NCBI GenBank assembly: GCA_022787425.1
Contig: JALFWB010000050.1
Span: 1 to 41,660, forward strand
Source of the DNA: Akkermansia sp.
GTDB lineage: Bacteria > Verrucomicrobiota > Verrucomicrobiia > Verrucomicrobiales > Akkermansiaceae
DNA: 41,660 nt
Reading direction: 5' to 3'
Shown: positions 16,020 through 24,044 of the stretch, in pieces
Layout: each line of letters begins with the position of its first letter
Numbering within the stretch: the first letter of the stretch is position 1
Program-made: the position numbers and the translations under genes
Notes under the pieces: model-generated
Database searches by the model: none
What the model saw: the letters and a program-made list of their open reading frames with translations, nothing else
What the model was told of the DNA's origin: nothing

Positions 16020-16328
16020 ATGCAAAGTCCCAAAATCCGCATTCGTCTTCGTGCCTTTGACAGCCGCGCCATCGACCGCTCCGCTTCGGAGATCGTCGAG
16101 ACGGCCAAGCGCACCGGAGCTAAAGTCGCCGGACCGATTCCTTTGCCGACTCGTATCGAGAAGTTCTCTGTGAACCGCTCGGTCCATGTTAATAAGAAAT
16201 CTGCCGACCAGTTCGAAATCCGCACCCACAAGCGTCTTCTGGACATTGTGGAGCCGACCAGCCGCACGGTTGAGGAGCTCAAGAAGCTCAACCTGCCCGC
16301 CGGTGTGGACATCACCATCAAGATCTAG
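16020..16328 (+). CDS. rpsJ: 30S ribosomal protein S10 (uS10)
   Basis: 102 aa, typical size. Motifs: [39 protein letters not shown]. It acts in the 30S head and, in many bacteria, in antitermination with NusB. It opens the S10 part of the cluster 41 nt after fusA. The leader before the ATG (ACCGCACGTTC) has no Shine-Dalgarno sequence. Confidence 0.98.
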   Translation: MQSPKIRIRLRAFDSRAIDRSASEIVETAKRTGAKVAGPIPLPTRIEKFSVNRSVHVNKKSADQFEIRTHKRLLDIVEPTSRTVEELKKLNLPAGVDITIKI

Positions 16329-16365
16329 TCCCCACGATCCGAACCACTAACACAGATTGCACAAC

Positions 16366-17010
16366 ATGTCATTAGGACTTATTGGTAAAAAGGTTGGCAT
16401 GACCCGCGTTTTCAACCAGGAGACCGGGGCCATGATTCCCGTGACCGTCATCGACGTGACCGGCAACACCTTCGGCCAGATCAAGACGGAGGAGAAGGAC
16501 GGCTACACCGCCGTACAGGTTGCCTTCGACGCACAGAAGGAGAGCCGCCTGAGCAAGCCGGTTGCCGGCCACTTCAAGAAGCTGGGCATTGCCCCGACCA
16601 AGCTCCTCAAGGAGTTCCGCGTGGAGGCCTCCGAGCTTCCGGCAGAGGGTGCCCAGCACCCCGGCTGCGAGCTCTTTGAAGAGGGCGCTTGGGTGGATGT
16701 CATCGGCACCTCCAAGGGCAAGGGCTTCCAGGGTGTGATGCGCCGCCACAACTTCCACGGTTCCCCCGCGGCCCACGGCTCGATGATGCACCGCCGCACG
16801 GGTGGTGTGGGCGCCTGCGCCACGCCGTCCCGCGTGTGGAAGGGCCAGAAGATGCCCGGCCACATGGGTAACGAGCGCAAGACCGTTCAGAACCTCAAGG
16901 TCGTTCAGGTCCGCAAGGACGACAACGTGATCCTCGTCTCCGGGCCGGTTCCGGGTGCCAAGGGCTCCTACGTCGTCATCCGCGCGGCAAAGAAGAAGAT
17001 TGGCAAGTAA
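16366..17010 (+). CDS. rplC: 50S ribosomal protein L3 (uL3)
   Basis: 214 aa from ATG 16366, whose product begins MSLGLIGKKVGMTRVF as usual for L3; the upstream TTG at 16357 is less likely. The conserved loop GVMRRHNFHGSPAAHGS and the later MPGHMGNERKTVQNLKV are clear. L3 is an early assembly protein reaching into the peptidyl-transferase centre. No Shine-Dalgarno sequence is seen. Confidence 0.98.
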   Translation: MSLGLIGKKVGMTRVFNQETGAMIPVTVIDVTGNTFGQIKTEEKDGYTAVQVAFDAQKESRLSKPVAGHFKKLGIAPTKLLKEFRVEASELPAEGAQHPGCELFEEGAWVDVIGTSKGKGFQGVMRRHNFHGSPAAHGSMMHRRTGGVGACATPSRVWKGQKMPGHMGNERKTVQNLKVVQVRKDDNVILVSGPVPGAKGSYVVIRAAKKKIGK

Positions 17011-17038
17011 ACAAAAAACGAACTAGGAGAACCTATCT

Positions 17039-17656
17039 ATGTCCGCAACAGAATTCACCATTGAGGCAGCAACAGCCGCCGGGATCGCAACGGTGGGGAG
17101 CGACAAGGGCAGCCAGGCCGTGCATGACTTGGTGGTGGCCTACGCCGCCAACCGTCGCACCGGCTCTGCCAACACCAAGACCCGCGCCGAGGTGGCCGGG
17201 AACAACCGCAAGATGTACCGCCAGAAGGGCACGGGTAATGCTCGACACGGCGATCGTCGCGCTCCCATCTTCGTGGGTGGCGGCGTCGTGTTCGGCCCGC
17301 GTCCCCGTGATTACTCCAAGAAGGTGAACAAGAGCACCCGTAAGCTGGCCCTGCGCCGCGTGTTGGGTGACATCATCTCCGGTGGCAAGGTCGTGACCGT
17401 TCCCTCCTTCAGCGTTGAGGACGGCAAGACCAAGAGCTTCGTTTCCGCTGTGGCAGGTATTGCCGAGGGTAAGAAGATCCTCATCGTTGCTGAGTCTTTC
17501 GATGAGATGACGAAGCGCGCCGGCCGCAACGTGGGCGAGATCCTGCTCATGACTGCCGCAGAAGTGAATGTGGAGCAGCTGCTGCATGCCACGAAGGTGG
17601 TGTTTGTTGAGTCTGCTCTGCCCATCCTTGCACATCGCACCGTAACCACCAAGTAA
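17039..17656 (+). CDS. rplD: 50S ribosomal protein L4 (uL4)
   Basis: 205 aa. Motifs: [21 protein letters not shown], then [19 protein letters not shown] for the exit-tunnel loop, and [13 protein letters not shown]. It sits 28 nt after rplC with an AGGAGA ribosome-binding site. In E. coli L4 represses its own operon; no such site was looked for successfully here. Confidence 0.98.
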   Translation: MSATEFTIEAATAAGIATVGSDKGSQAVHDLVVAYAANRRTGSANTKTRAEVAGNNRKMYRQKGTGNARHGDRRAPIFVGGGVVFGPRPRDYSKKVNKSTRKLALRRVLGDIISGGKVVTVPSFSVEDGKTKSFVSAVAGIAEGKKILIVAESFDEMTKRAGRNVGEILLMTAAEVNVEQLLHATKVVFVESALPILAHRTVTTK

Positions 17657-17658
17657 CT

Positions 17659-17943
17659 ATGAACGACATCTACGACGTTATCAAGCGCCCGCGTGTCTCC
17701 GAGAAGGCCGTTGTGCTGCATGAGAAGACGGGTGAAATCGTGCTCGAGGTTGCCGTGAAGGCGACCAAGTCTGAGATCAAGCGAGCTGTTGCCAAGGCTT
17801 TCGGCAAGAAGGTGGCAGCGGTACGCACCGCGAACTACGACGGCAAGGCCCGCCGCACTCGTACGAAGGATGCCGGTGTTTCCCCGGCATGGAAGAAGGC
17901 CTATGTACGCCTGGCCGAGGGTGAGACCCTCGACTTGGTCTGA
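17659..17943 (+). CDS. rplW: 50S ribosomal protein L23 (uL23)
   Basis: 94 aa, starting 2 nt after the rplD stop, so probably translated by re-initiation. Motifs: IYDVIKRPRVSEKAV and VAVRTANYDGKARR fit L23, which sits at the tunnel exit and docks trigger factor and SRP. Confidence 0.97.
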   Translation: MNDIYDVIKRPRVSEKAVVLHEKTGEIVLEVAVKATKSEIKRAVAKAFGKKVAAVRTANYDGKARRTRTKDAGVSPAWKKAYVRLAEGETLDLV

Positions 17944-17972
17944 TCCGTCAACCATTTAAATCGTAAGCTATT

Positions 17973-18806
17973 ATGTCACTTAAGTCATTTAAGCCTACCA
18001 CCCCTTCCAACCGCTACAAGGTGCTTCCGTCCTTCGACGAGATCACCAAGTCCAAGCCTGAGAAGGCCTTGCTTGAGCCGATCCGCAAGAGCGGTGGCCG
18101 TAACAACAACGGCCGCATCACCACCCGCCACATCGGCGGTGGTCATAAGTTCCATTATCGTTTGGTGGACTTCCGCCGCACCAAGCAGGAGGCTGCCACG
18201 GTGCTGGCCATCGAGTATGACCCGAACCGCACCTGCCGTATTGCTCTGATCCAGTACACGGACGGCACGAAGAGCTACATCTTGGCTCCGGTGGGTCTTA
18301 CCGTGGGCATGACGGTGCAGAGCGGCAGCAACGTGGCTCCCAAGGTGGGCAACGCGATGCCTCTCAAGAACGTACCGCTCGGCACGGCTATCCACAACAT
18401 CGAGGTGCGCCCCGGCACCGGCGGCAAGATTGCCCGCTCTGCCGGTCAGCAGGCCATCCTCTCCAACCGCGACGGTGAGTACGCCCTCGTCAAGATGCCC
18501 TCCGGTGAGATCCGCAAGTTCCGCGTGGAGTGCCTCTGCACCATCGGTCAGGTGGGCAACACCCAGCACATGAACGAGTCCTCCGGTAAGGCCGGTCGTA
18601 CGCGTTGGATGGGTATCCGCCCGACGGTTCGCGGTATGTGCATGAACCCCGTCGATCACCCCAACGGTGGTGGTGAGGGTAAGTCCAAGTCCGGTGGTGG
18701 TCGTCAGCACCTCAAGTCCCCGTGGGGGCATGTCAAGGGCCAGAAGACCCGCCGCATCCGCAAGCCCTCCGATGTCTTCATCGTGCAGCGCCGCAAGTCC
18801 AAGTAA
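17973..18806 (+). CDS. rplB: 50S ribosomal protein L2 (uL2)
   Basis: 277 aa, normal length. Motifs: [19 protein letters not shown] near the N-terminus, [20 protein letters not shown], and the C-terminal [14 protein letters not shown] and [14 protein letters not shown] with the conserved catalytic-region His. The leader AATCGTAAGCTATT has no Shine-Dalgarno sequence. Confidence 0.98.
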   Translation: MSLKSFKPTTPSNRYKVLPSFDEITKSKPEKALLEPIRKSGGRNNNGRITTRHIGGGHKFHYRLVDFRRTKQEAATVLAIEYDPNRTCRIALIQYTDGTKSYILAPVGLTVGMTVQSGSNVAPKVGNAMPLKNVPLGTAIHNIEVRPGTGGKIARSAGQQAILSNRDGEYALVKMPSGEIRKFRVECLCTIGQVGNTQHMNESSGKAGRTRWMGIRPTVRGMCMNPVDHPNGGGEGKSKSGGGRQHLKSPWGHVKGQKTRRIRKPSDVFIVQRRKSK

Positions 18807-18833
18807 ACCTAACCATCAACTCATTTAACGACA

Positions 18834-19106
18834 ATGGGACGTTCCCTCAAAAAAGGACCCTTCGTAAGCCAGCCTCTTCTCGACAAGGTAGATGCCCAGT
18901 TGCAGAGCGGTGACCGCAAGCCCATCAAGACCTGGAGCCGCGCCTCCATGGTGATCCCGGACTTCGTGGGCCTCACCTTCCTCGTGCACAACGGCAAGAG
19001 CTTTGCCACGGTGTACGTGACGGAGAACATGGTGGGCCACAAGCTCGGTGAGTTTGCCCCGACGCGTATCTTCAAGTCTCACGGCGGTCTCGGCAAGAAG
19101 AAGTAA
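18834..19106 (+). CDS. rpsS: 30S ribosomal protein S19 (uS19)
   Basis: 90 aa. It begins [18 protein letters not shown] and has [13 protein letters not shown] and [15 protein letters not shown], as expected. In nearly all bacteria rplV follows directly; here a foreign secreted-protein gene intervenes 18 nt downstream. No Shine-Dalgarno sequence. Confidence 0.98.
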   Translation: MGRSLKKGPFVSQPLLDKVDAQLQSGDRKPIKTWSRASMVIPDFVGLTFLVHNGKSFATVYVTENMVGHKLGEFAPTRIFKSHGGLGKKK

Positions 19107-19124
19107 GATAACACTCAACCAACC

Positions 19125-19829
19125 ATGCGCATCTTCAGCCCGGTCATCTGTGTGCTCACCCTCGCCCTCGCGGTGCAGGGGGGGACGACTGCGGCTGCCG
19201 GTGCGGATGGGACGGAACACAAGCTCGCACAACTGGAGAAGCAGGTGGAGGTGCTGCGCGAAAGCTACGCCCTGGCCAGGGCAGATGCCGACACGGCGCG
19301 CCGCCGCTTAGCGGAGATCCGGGCACGTATGGAAGCCTTGGGCGGTGCCGCTCTGGGTAACGGCGAGGAGAACCTGCTGGACACTGTTGCCCGGCTGGAG
19401 GCCTCCCGGACCGAACTGGAGCGGGTACGCACGGCCTCGCAGCGCCTTGCTGCGGCGGTTGTGGCCTATGCCCGCAACGCCATGGTGGAGGATGAGGCCG
19501 CCCGCTCGGAGCTGGAGGCTGCTCTCATCGAGCTGGATGTCGCTACCGGCCTGCGCGAAGCGCAGCTCAGCCAGGTAGCCACCGGTTTGGATGACGCCTC
19601 CGTCATCAGCGTTGACCCTGAGTCCGGCTTGGTCGTCATCAATGCCGGCCGCGCCGCCAAGGTTCAGGTGGGCATGCCCATTCAGATCACCCGCGGGGAC
19701 CAGGTCGTTGCCCTTGCAACCGTTACGGACGTGCGCAAGAACGTGGCCGGTATGCTGGTGCAGCAGCACCTCAACCCCGCCCTCCGTGTCAGCGTGGGCG
19801 ACCGTGTTTCCGTCAAAACAAACGATTAA
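19125..19829 (+). CDS. Secreted coiled-coil protein inserted in the S10 operon
   Basis: 234 aa, unrelated to ribosomal proteins. Residues 1-~22 form a signal peptide (VICVLTLALAVQGG core). Residues ~30-155 are a long, Ala/Glu/Arg/Leu-rich coiled coil (LAQLEKQVEVLRESYALARA; LEASRTELERVRTASQRLAA). Residues ~165-234 form a beta-rich C-terminal domain (GLVVINAGRAAKVQVGMPI, VALATVTDVRKNVAGMLVQ, VSVGDRVSVKTND) that resembles small SH3-like barrels. Export to the periplasm and a cell-envelope role are inferred; no family was recognised. It lies 18 nt after rpsS and 22 nt before rplV, the same spacing and composition as its neighbours, so it is surely co-transcribed with ribosomal genes. Confidence 0.8.
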   Translation: MRIFSPVICVLTLALAVQGGTTAAAGADGTEHKLAQLEKQVEVLRESYALARADADTARRRLAEIRARMEALGGAALGNGEENLLDTVARLEASRTELERVRTASQRLAAAVVAYARNAMVEDEAARSELEAALIELDVATGLREAQLSQVATGLDDASVISVDPESGLVVINAGRAAKVQVGMPIQITRGDQVVALATVTDVRKNVAGMLVQQHLNPALRVSVGDRVSVKTND

Positions 19830-19851
19830 TTCTTCAACAAATACCATAACA

Positions 19852-20190
19852 ATGGAAGTGAAAGCAGTATACAAGAATGCACGCATCTCTGCGAAGAAGA
19901 TGCGCGATGTAGCCGCTGCCGTTCAGGGTATGTCTGTATCGCAGGCTACCGACGTGCTCAGCTACTCCCCGAAGAAGGGCGCTTATCTCCTGAATAAGAC
20001 GCTCAAGGCCGCCGTGGCCAACGCCGAGAATAACAACGGCCTCTCCGCTGACGAGCTCGTGCTCAAGAGCGTGCTCGTTGACGAGGGCCCGACTTTCCGT
20101 CGCACCATGGCTCGCGCCCGCGGTTCTGCCAATATGATCCGCAAGCGTACCTCCCACATCACCGTCATCCTCGCCGGAACCGAGGCATAA
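19852..20190 (+). CDS. rplV: 50S ribosomal protein L22 (uL22)
   Basis: 112 aa from ATG 19852. Motifs: VKAVYKNARISAKKMRDVA and the conserved C-terminal PTFRRTMARARGSANMIRKR, with TSHITVIL. An open frame extends upstream over the preceding gene but is only a shadow. The leader AATACCATAACA lacks a Shine-Dalgarno sequence. Confidence 0.97.
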   Translation: MEVKAVYKNARISAKKMRDVAAAVQGMSVSQATDVLSYSPKKGAYLLNKTLKAAVANAENNNGLSADELVLKSVLVDEGPTFRRTMARARGSANMIRKRTSHITVILAGTEA

Positions 20191-20213
20191 TCATCACAAA
20201 CTGACATAACACT

Positions 20214-20954
20214 ATGGGTCAAAAAGTAAATCCTATCGGCTTCCGCCTCGCCGTTACCAAAGACTGGCGTTCCAAGTGGTATGCTACGGGCAAGGACTAT
20301 GCCACGAAGCTCCACGAGGACCTCAAGATCCGCAAGTTCATCAAGGAGAGCACCTCTAAGCTGAACAGCGACAAGGGCTCTGCCCCCGCTATCTCCCGTA
20401 TCACCATCGAGCGCGCTTGGAACAGCGTCCGCGTGACCATCTCCACCGCTCGCCCCGGCCTGCTCATCGGGCCCAAGGGTAAGAACATCGATGACATGAC
20501 CAAGGAGCTCAGCAAGATTTGCAGCGGTGCTCAGGTTAAGCTCGACATCATGGAGATCCGCCAGCCGGAGCTCGATGCTCAGCTTGTGGCCGAGAACATT
20601 GCCACGCAGCTGGAGCGCCGCGTGGGCTTCCGCCGCGCCATGAAGCGTGCCGTGCAGGTTGCCATGGACTTCGGTGCCGAGGGTATTCGCGTTCGTTGCG
20701 CCGGCCGTTTGGGCGGTGCGGACATCGCCCGTGCCGAGCAGTACCGCGAGGGTAAAGTGCCGTTGCAGACGCTGCGTGCCACCATCGACTACGGCTTTGC
20801 GGAGGCTCGTACACTCTACGGTGCCATCGGTATCAAGTGCTGGATCAACAAGCGTCCGGAGGCTCAGGGGACGACTTCCGCTCCTGCTCCCCGCCGTGAT
20901 CGCGGTGACCGCGGTCCGCGCTCCCGCCGCGATAACCCGCGCCGCGACGCCTAA
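20214..20954 (+). CDS. rpsC: 30S ribosomal protein S3 (uS3)
   Basis: 246 aa. It begins [18 protein letters not shown]. The KH domain is seen ([14 protein letters not shown]), followed by [20 protein letters not shown] and [20 protein letters not shown]. The Arg/Asp-rich tail ([20 protein letters not shown]) is longer than in E. coli. Located at the mRNA entry site of the 30S. Confidence 0.98.
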   Translation: MGQKVNPIGFRLAVTKDWRSKWYATGKDYATKLHEDLKIRKFIKESTSKLNSDKGSAPAISRITIERAWNSVRVTISTARPGLLIGPKGKNIDDMTKELSKICSGAQVKLDIMEIRQPELDAQLVAENIATQLERRVGFRRAMKRAVQVAMDFGAEGIRVRCAGRLGGADIARAEQYREGKVPLQTLRATIDYGFAEARTLYGAIGIKCWINKRPEAQGTTSAPAPRRDRGDRGPRSRRDNPRRDA

Positions 20955-20996
20955 GCCCCATTCGTCATCAACCTTTAACTATAGGAGAGATAAGAC

Positions 20997-21431
20997 ATGC
21001 CTTTAATGCCTAAACGAGTCAAGGGTAACCACCGCAAGATGCACCGCGGCAACCGCGGTGGCAACGCTACCAGCGGTGATTACGTCGCCTTCGGTGACTT
21101 CGGCTTGCAGGTTCTTACCCGCGGCTGGATCACCAACAACCAGATCGAAGCCTGCCGTATTGCCATCAACCGCTACCTGCGTCGTCGCGGTCGCGTGTTC
21201 ATCCGCATCTTCCCGCAGAAGTCCTTCACCAAGCGCCCGCCGGACACCCGTATGGGTAAGGGTAAAGGTGCCGTGGAGGGGTGGGTGGCTGTCTGCCGCC
21301 CCGGCAACATCATGTTCGAGGTCGGTGGTGTGACGGAGTCCGCCGCCCGTGAGGCTCTGCGCCTCGCCTCCAACAAGCTGGGTATCCGCACGCGTTTCGT
21401 CTATCGCCACGGTGTTGAACCCAAGGCTTAA
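20997..21431 (+). CDS. rplP: 50S ribosomal protein L16 (uL16)
   Basis: 144 aa. It begins [18 protein letters not shown] and contains [20 protein letters not shown] and [14 protein letters not shown]. Unlike most genes in the cluster it has a good Shine-Dalgarno sequence, AGGAGAG, 9 nt before the ATG. A second in-frame ATG at 21006 is also possible (MPKRVKG). Confidence 0.97.
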   Translation: MPLMPKRVKGNHRKMHRGNRGGNATSGDYVAFGDFGLQVLTRGWITNNQIEACRIAINRYLRRRGRVFIRIFPQKSFTKRPPDTRMGKGKGAVEGWVAVCRPGNIMFEVGGVTESAAREALRLASNKLGIRTRFVYRHGVEPKA

Positions 21432-21464
21432 TTCCGTGTAATTCACCTCTAACTTACAGTTATC

Positions 21465-21674
21465 ATGCCTGTCAAGAAAGCCAAAGACTTCCGCGGGATT
21501 CCCGCCAATGAGCTTGCTGCCCACATCCGCGCCCTGCGCGAGGAGTACTTCAACCTGCGCATCCAGCAGGCTGCCGGTCAGCTTGAGAACAACCAGCGTA
21601 TCCGCATCGTCCGCAAGGAGCTTGCCTGCGCCCTGACGGTTCAGGGCGAGGGGGCTGCCGCTGACGCCAAGTGA
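21465..21674 (+). CDS. rpmC: 50S ribosomal protein L29 (uL29)
   Basis: 69 aa. The motif ELAAHIRALREEYFNLRIQQ followed by GQLENNQRIRIVRKELA fits L29, which lies beside L23 at the tunnel exit. No Shine-Dalgarno sequence in the leader CTTACAGTTATC. Confidence 0.95.
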   Translation: MPVKKAKDFRGIPANELAAHIRALREEYFNLRIQQAAGQLENNQRIRIVRKELACALTVQGEGAAADAK

Positions 21675-21704
21675 TAAATCCATACGAACCCACAAGGACT
21701 TTAT

Positions 21705-21977
21705 ATGAGCGAAGAAAATACCACAGCTAAGCCCCGGGGCCTTCGTAAGACCCGCGTCGGCGTTGTCGTTTCCACCAAGATGCAGAAGACCATCGTCGTG
21801 GAGTACGTCGCCCGTGTTCCCCACCCCGTGTTCAAGAAGATCGTCAAGCGCAGCAAGAAGTTCTATGCGCATGATGAGAATGAGACGGCGAAGGTGGGCG
21901 ATAAGGTGCGCATTCGTGAAACCCGCCCGCTTTCCGCGCTCAAGCGCTGGGAGCTCGTGGAAATCATCAAACACTAA
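21705..21977 (+). CDS. rpsQ: 30S ribosomal protein S17 (uS17)
   Basis: 90 aa. Motifs: [20 protein letters not shown], then [16 protein letters not shown] and [21 protein letters not shown] short Ser/Glu/Thr-rich N-terminal extension precedes the core. AAGGA lies 8 nt before the ATG. Confidence 0.97.
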   Translation: MSEENTTAKPRGLRKTRVGVVVSTKMQKTIVVEYVARVPHPVFKKIVKRSKKFYAHDENETAKVGDKVRIRETRPLSALKRWELVEIIKH

Positions 21978-21998
21978 ACCGGAAAGGACATCATTACT

Positions 21999-22364
21999 AT
22001 GCTCCAGATGGAATCCCTTGTTCAGGTTGCCGATAACACCGGCGCCCGCACTGCCAAGATGATCGGCGTCATCGGTAAGGCCACCTTCCAGGCTCACATC
22101 GGTGACATCATCACCATCCACGTCCGCGAGTCCATCCCCACTGCCTCCATCAAGAAGGGCAGCGTGGTGAAGGCGGTGGTCGTGCGCACGGCAGCCCCCA
22201 TCCGTCGCGATGACGGTTCGGTGCTTCGTTTCGACTCCAATGCGGTTGTCTGCATCGATAAGGACAACAACCCGCGCGGCACCCGTATCTTCGGGCCGGT
22301 GGCTCGCGAGCTTCGTGAAAAAGGCTTCATGAAGATCGTTTCCCTCGCCCCCGAGGTGCTGTAA
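21999..22364 (+). CDS. rplN: 50S ribosomal protein L14 (uL14)
   Basis: 121 aa. It begins [20 protein letters not shown] and contains [19 protein letters not shown] and [20 protein letters not shown]. It is the last ribosomal gene here. In most bacteria rplX, rplE and the rest of spc follow; instead a hairpin and a metabolic unit follow, so the rest must be elsewhere. Confidence 0.98.
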   Translation: MLQMESLVQVADNTGARTAKMIGVIGKATFQAHIGDIITIHVRESIPTASIKKGSVVKAVVVRTAAPIRRDDGSVLRFDSNAVVCIDKDNNPRGTRIFGPVARELREKGFMKIVSLAPEVL

Positions 22365-22404
22365 GGCGGAAGCACATTTGTTGAAGTTACTCACTTCCGT
22401 TTTG

Positions 22405-22435
22405 CACCCCCGATCGGTTCGTCCGGTCGGGGGTG
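22405..22435 (+). terminator. Hairpin at the end of the ribosomal operon
   Basis: A 13-bp stem, CACCCCCGATCGG (22405-22417) with CCGGTCGGGGGTG (22423-22435), one G-T pair and loop TTCGT. It has no T tract, so it could be a processing/stabilising end or a factor-dependent terminator. Confidence 0.6.
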
Positions 22436-22490
22436 AAGCGTTGTCGGGGCAGGGGAGGGGGTAGAATTGCGTCAGTCTGCAAGATACGGC

Positions 22491-22519
22491 TTGCCCGGAC
22501 GGGCTCCATCTGCTAGAAT
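22491..22519 (+). promoter_or_regulatory. Leaderless-type promoter of the epimerase-like unit
   Basis: -35 TTGCCC (22491-22496), 17-bp spacer, -10 TAGAAT (22514-22519), then 7 nt to ATG 22527. Confidence 0.7.
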
Positions 22520-22526
22520 AGGGGGC

Positions 22527-23375
22527 ATGATAACGACAGAGTATCCTTATGGGGAGGAGTTCCCCATCATCCGGGTGGATACGCCGCTGTGCACGGCGAT
22601 GGTATCGGTGTACGGCGCGCAGGTGATGAGCTGGGCCCCCAAGGGGCAGCAGCCGGTGATTTTTACGAGCCCGCAGGTGGTGTATCGCCGCGGGAAGGCC
22701 CTGCGCGGCGGGGTGCCGCTCTGCTGGCCTTGGTTCGGTAAGCACCCGCAGGACGCCTCCAAGCCCTCGCACGGCGTGGCGCGCATTTCCGCTTGGCAGG
22801 TTTCCGCCACGGAGGAGCTGGAGGACGGGCGGGTGCGTTTGGTGCTGGCTCTGCCGCCGGCGGAGGAGGGGCTGCCTTCTGCCGCATTCATCATCGAGGC
22901 CGGGGAGGAGCTGCTCATGAGCCTGATGACGCTGGATGTACCGCACACCATGCCTTTCTCCGCTGCCATGCACACCTACTTGGCCGTGAGCGACTACGAG
23001 AAGGTGGCGGTGACGGGCTTAGAGGAGTGCGCCTTCACGGAGTTTGCGGAGGACGCCGTGCCGCACAGCGAGGATCCGCTGATGCCCAAGGGGCACATCG
23101 ACCGCATTTACCACCCCGTGCCGGAGCAGCAGGAAATCACCGTGCACGACCCCGCGTGGAAACGCAGCATCCGCATCCTGCGCAGTGGCTCCGGCTCCTG
23201 CGTGGTCTGGAACCCCGGCGCGGCCTTGGCCGCCGGTATGGGTGACTTGGGCTCGGGCAACGAGCGCGGTTTCCTGGCCGTGGAGTCGGCTGTGGTGCCT
23301 GCGGAGAACATCATGCTGCGCTACGGCGAGACGCATGAGCTGGTGACGCGGATTCAGGTGATACCCGTGGCGTGA
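22527..23375 (+). CDS. D-hexose-6-phosphate mutarotase / aldose 1-epimerase family (YeaD-like)
   Basis: 282 aa of the galactose-mutarotase-like superfamily, YeaD branch. It would interconvert the alpha and beta anomers of hexose 6-phosphates in the cytosol. Seen: VYGAQVMSWAPKGQQPVIF, LRGGVPLCWPWFG, SHGVARISAWQV (His), AAMHTYLAVSDYEKV (second His) and GNERGFLAVESAVV (the probable catalytic Glu). The start at 22527 is set by the promoter and by the usual family N-terminus. Its stop overlaps the next ATG by one base (TGATG), so translational coupling is likely. Confidence 0.85.
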   Translation: MITTEYPYGEEFPIIRVDTPLCTAMVSVYGAQVMSWAPKGQQPVIFTSPQVVYRRGKALRGGVPLCWPWFGKHPQDASKPSHGVARISAWQVSATEELEDGRVRLVLALPPAEEGLPSAAFIIEAGEELLMSLMTLDVPHTMPFSAAMHTYLAVSDYEKVAVTGLEECAFTEFAEDAVPHSEDPLMPKGHIDRIYHPVPEQQEITVHDPAWKRSIRILRSGSGSCVVWNPGAALAAGMGDLGSGNERGFLAVESAVVPAENIMLRYGETHELVTRIQVIPVA

Positions 23376-24040
23376 TGCCGAGGCGCTTTTCCAAGCTGCT
23401 GCGTTACCTGTTTTTCGCCGTCATCGGGCTCGGACTTCTGTGTGCCTTGGCTGTCGGCACGGCGGAACTCTGTACTTACTGCGCTGCGGATGGGCGCTGC
23501 CGTGACCGGGCGGAGAACTGCTCTGCGGGCGGGGTGGGGCTGGTGCTGGGTTGCGCACGCTACCTAGGGCCGGGGCGTCCGAATTTTTACTTCACGGGGC
23601 GCATGCAGGCGGCGGCGGAGCTCTGGCGCAGCGGCAAGGTGCGCTGCCTCATCGTTTCCGGGGATAACCGTTTCCGCTGCTACAATGAGCCGCGGGAGAT
23701 GCGGCGGGCACTCGTGGCCCTCGGTGTGCCCTCGGATCGCATCGTATGCGATTACGCCGGTCTCTGCACCTATGATTCCGTGGTGCGGGCGCACCGCATC
23801 TTCGGCGCGCAGCAGCTGGTTATCGTCAGCCAGCCGGAGCACGCCGCGCGGGCGGTGGCCATTGCGCACTACCTGGACATCCCGGCGGAGGGGCTGAACG
23901 CGCCGCTGAAGCCCACCACACGCTCTTCCCGTTTTCGCCATTTCGTCCGTGAGCGCGGGGCGCGGGTGGCCATGTTATATGATTTGATTACCGGGCGCAC
24001 CCCGCGGCATATGGGGGCGCCGGAAACTTTACCGAATTAA
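23375..24040 (+). CDS. SanA/YdcF-like DUF218 membrane protein
   Basis: 221 aa. Residues ~8-33 form one N-terminal membrane helix (LFFAVIGLGLLCALAVG). The remaining DUF218-type domain shows VGLVLGCARYLG, YFTGRMQAAAELWRSGKV, IVSGDNRFRCYNEPREM, DYAGLCTYDSVVRAH and IVSQPEHAARAV. This matches SanA, an envelope-barrier protein of unknown chemistry in E. coli, with the domain outside the inner membrane. It overlaps the preceding gene by one base and ends 4 nt before the MenD-like gene, so all three form a unit. Confidence 0.8.
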   Translation: MPRRFSKLLRYLFFAVIGLGLLCALAVGTAELCTYCAADGRCRDRAENCSAGGVGLVLGCARYLGPGRPNFYFTGRMQAAAELWRSGKVRCLIVSGDNRFRCYNEPREMRRALVALGVPSDRIVCDYAGLCTYDSVVRAHRIFGAQQLVIVSQPEHAARAVAIAHYLDIPAEGLNAPLKPTTRSSRFRHFVRERGARVAMLYDLITGRTPRHMGAPETLPN

Positions 24041-24044
24041 TGTT

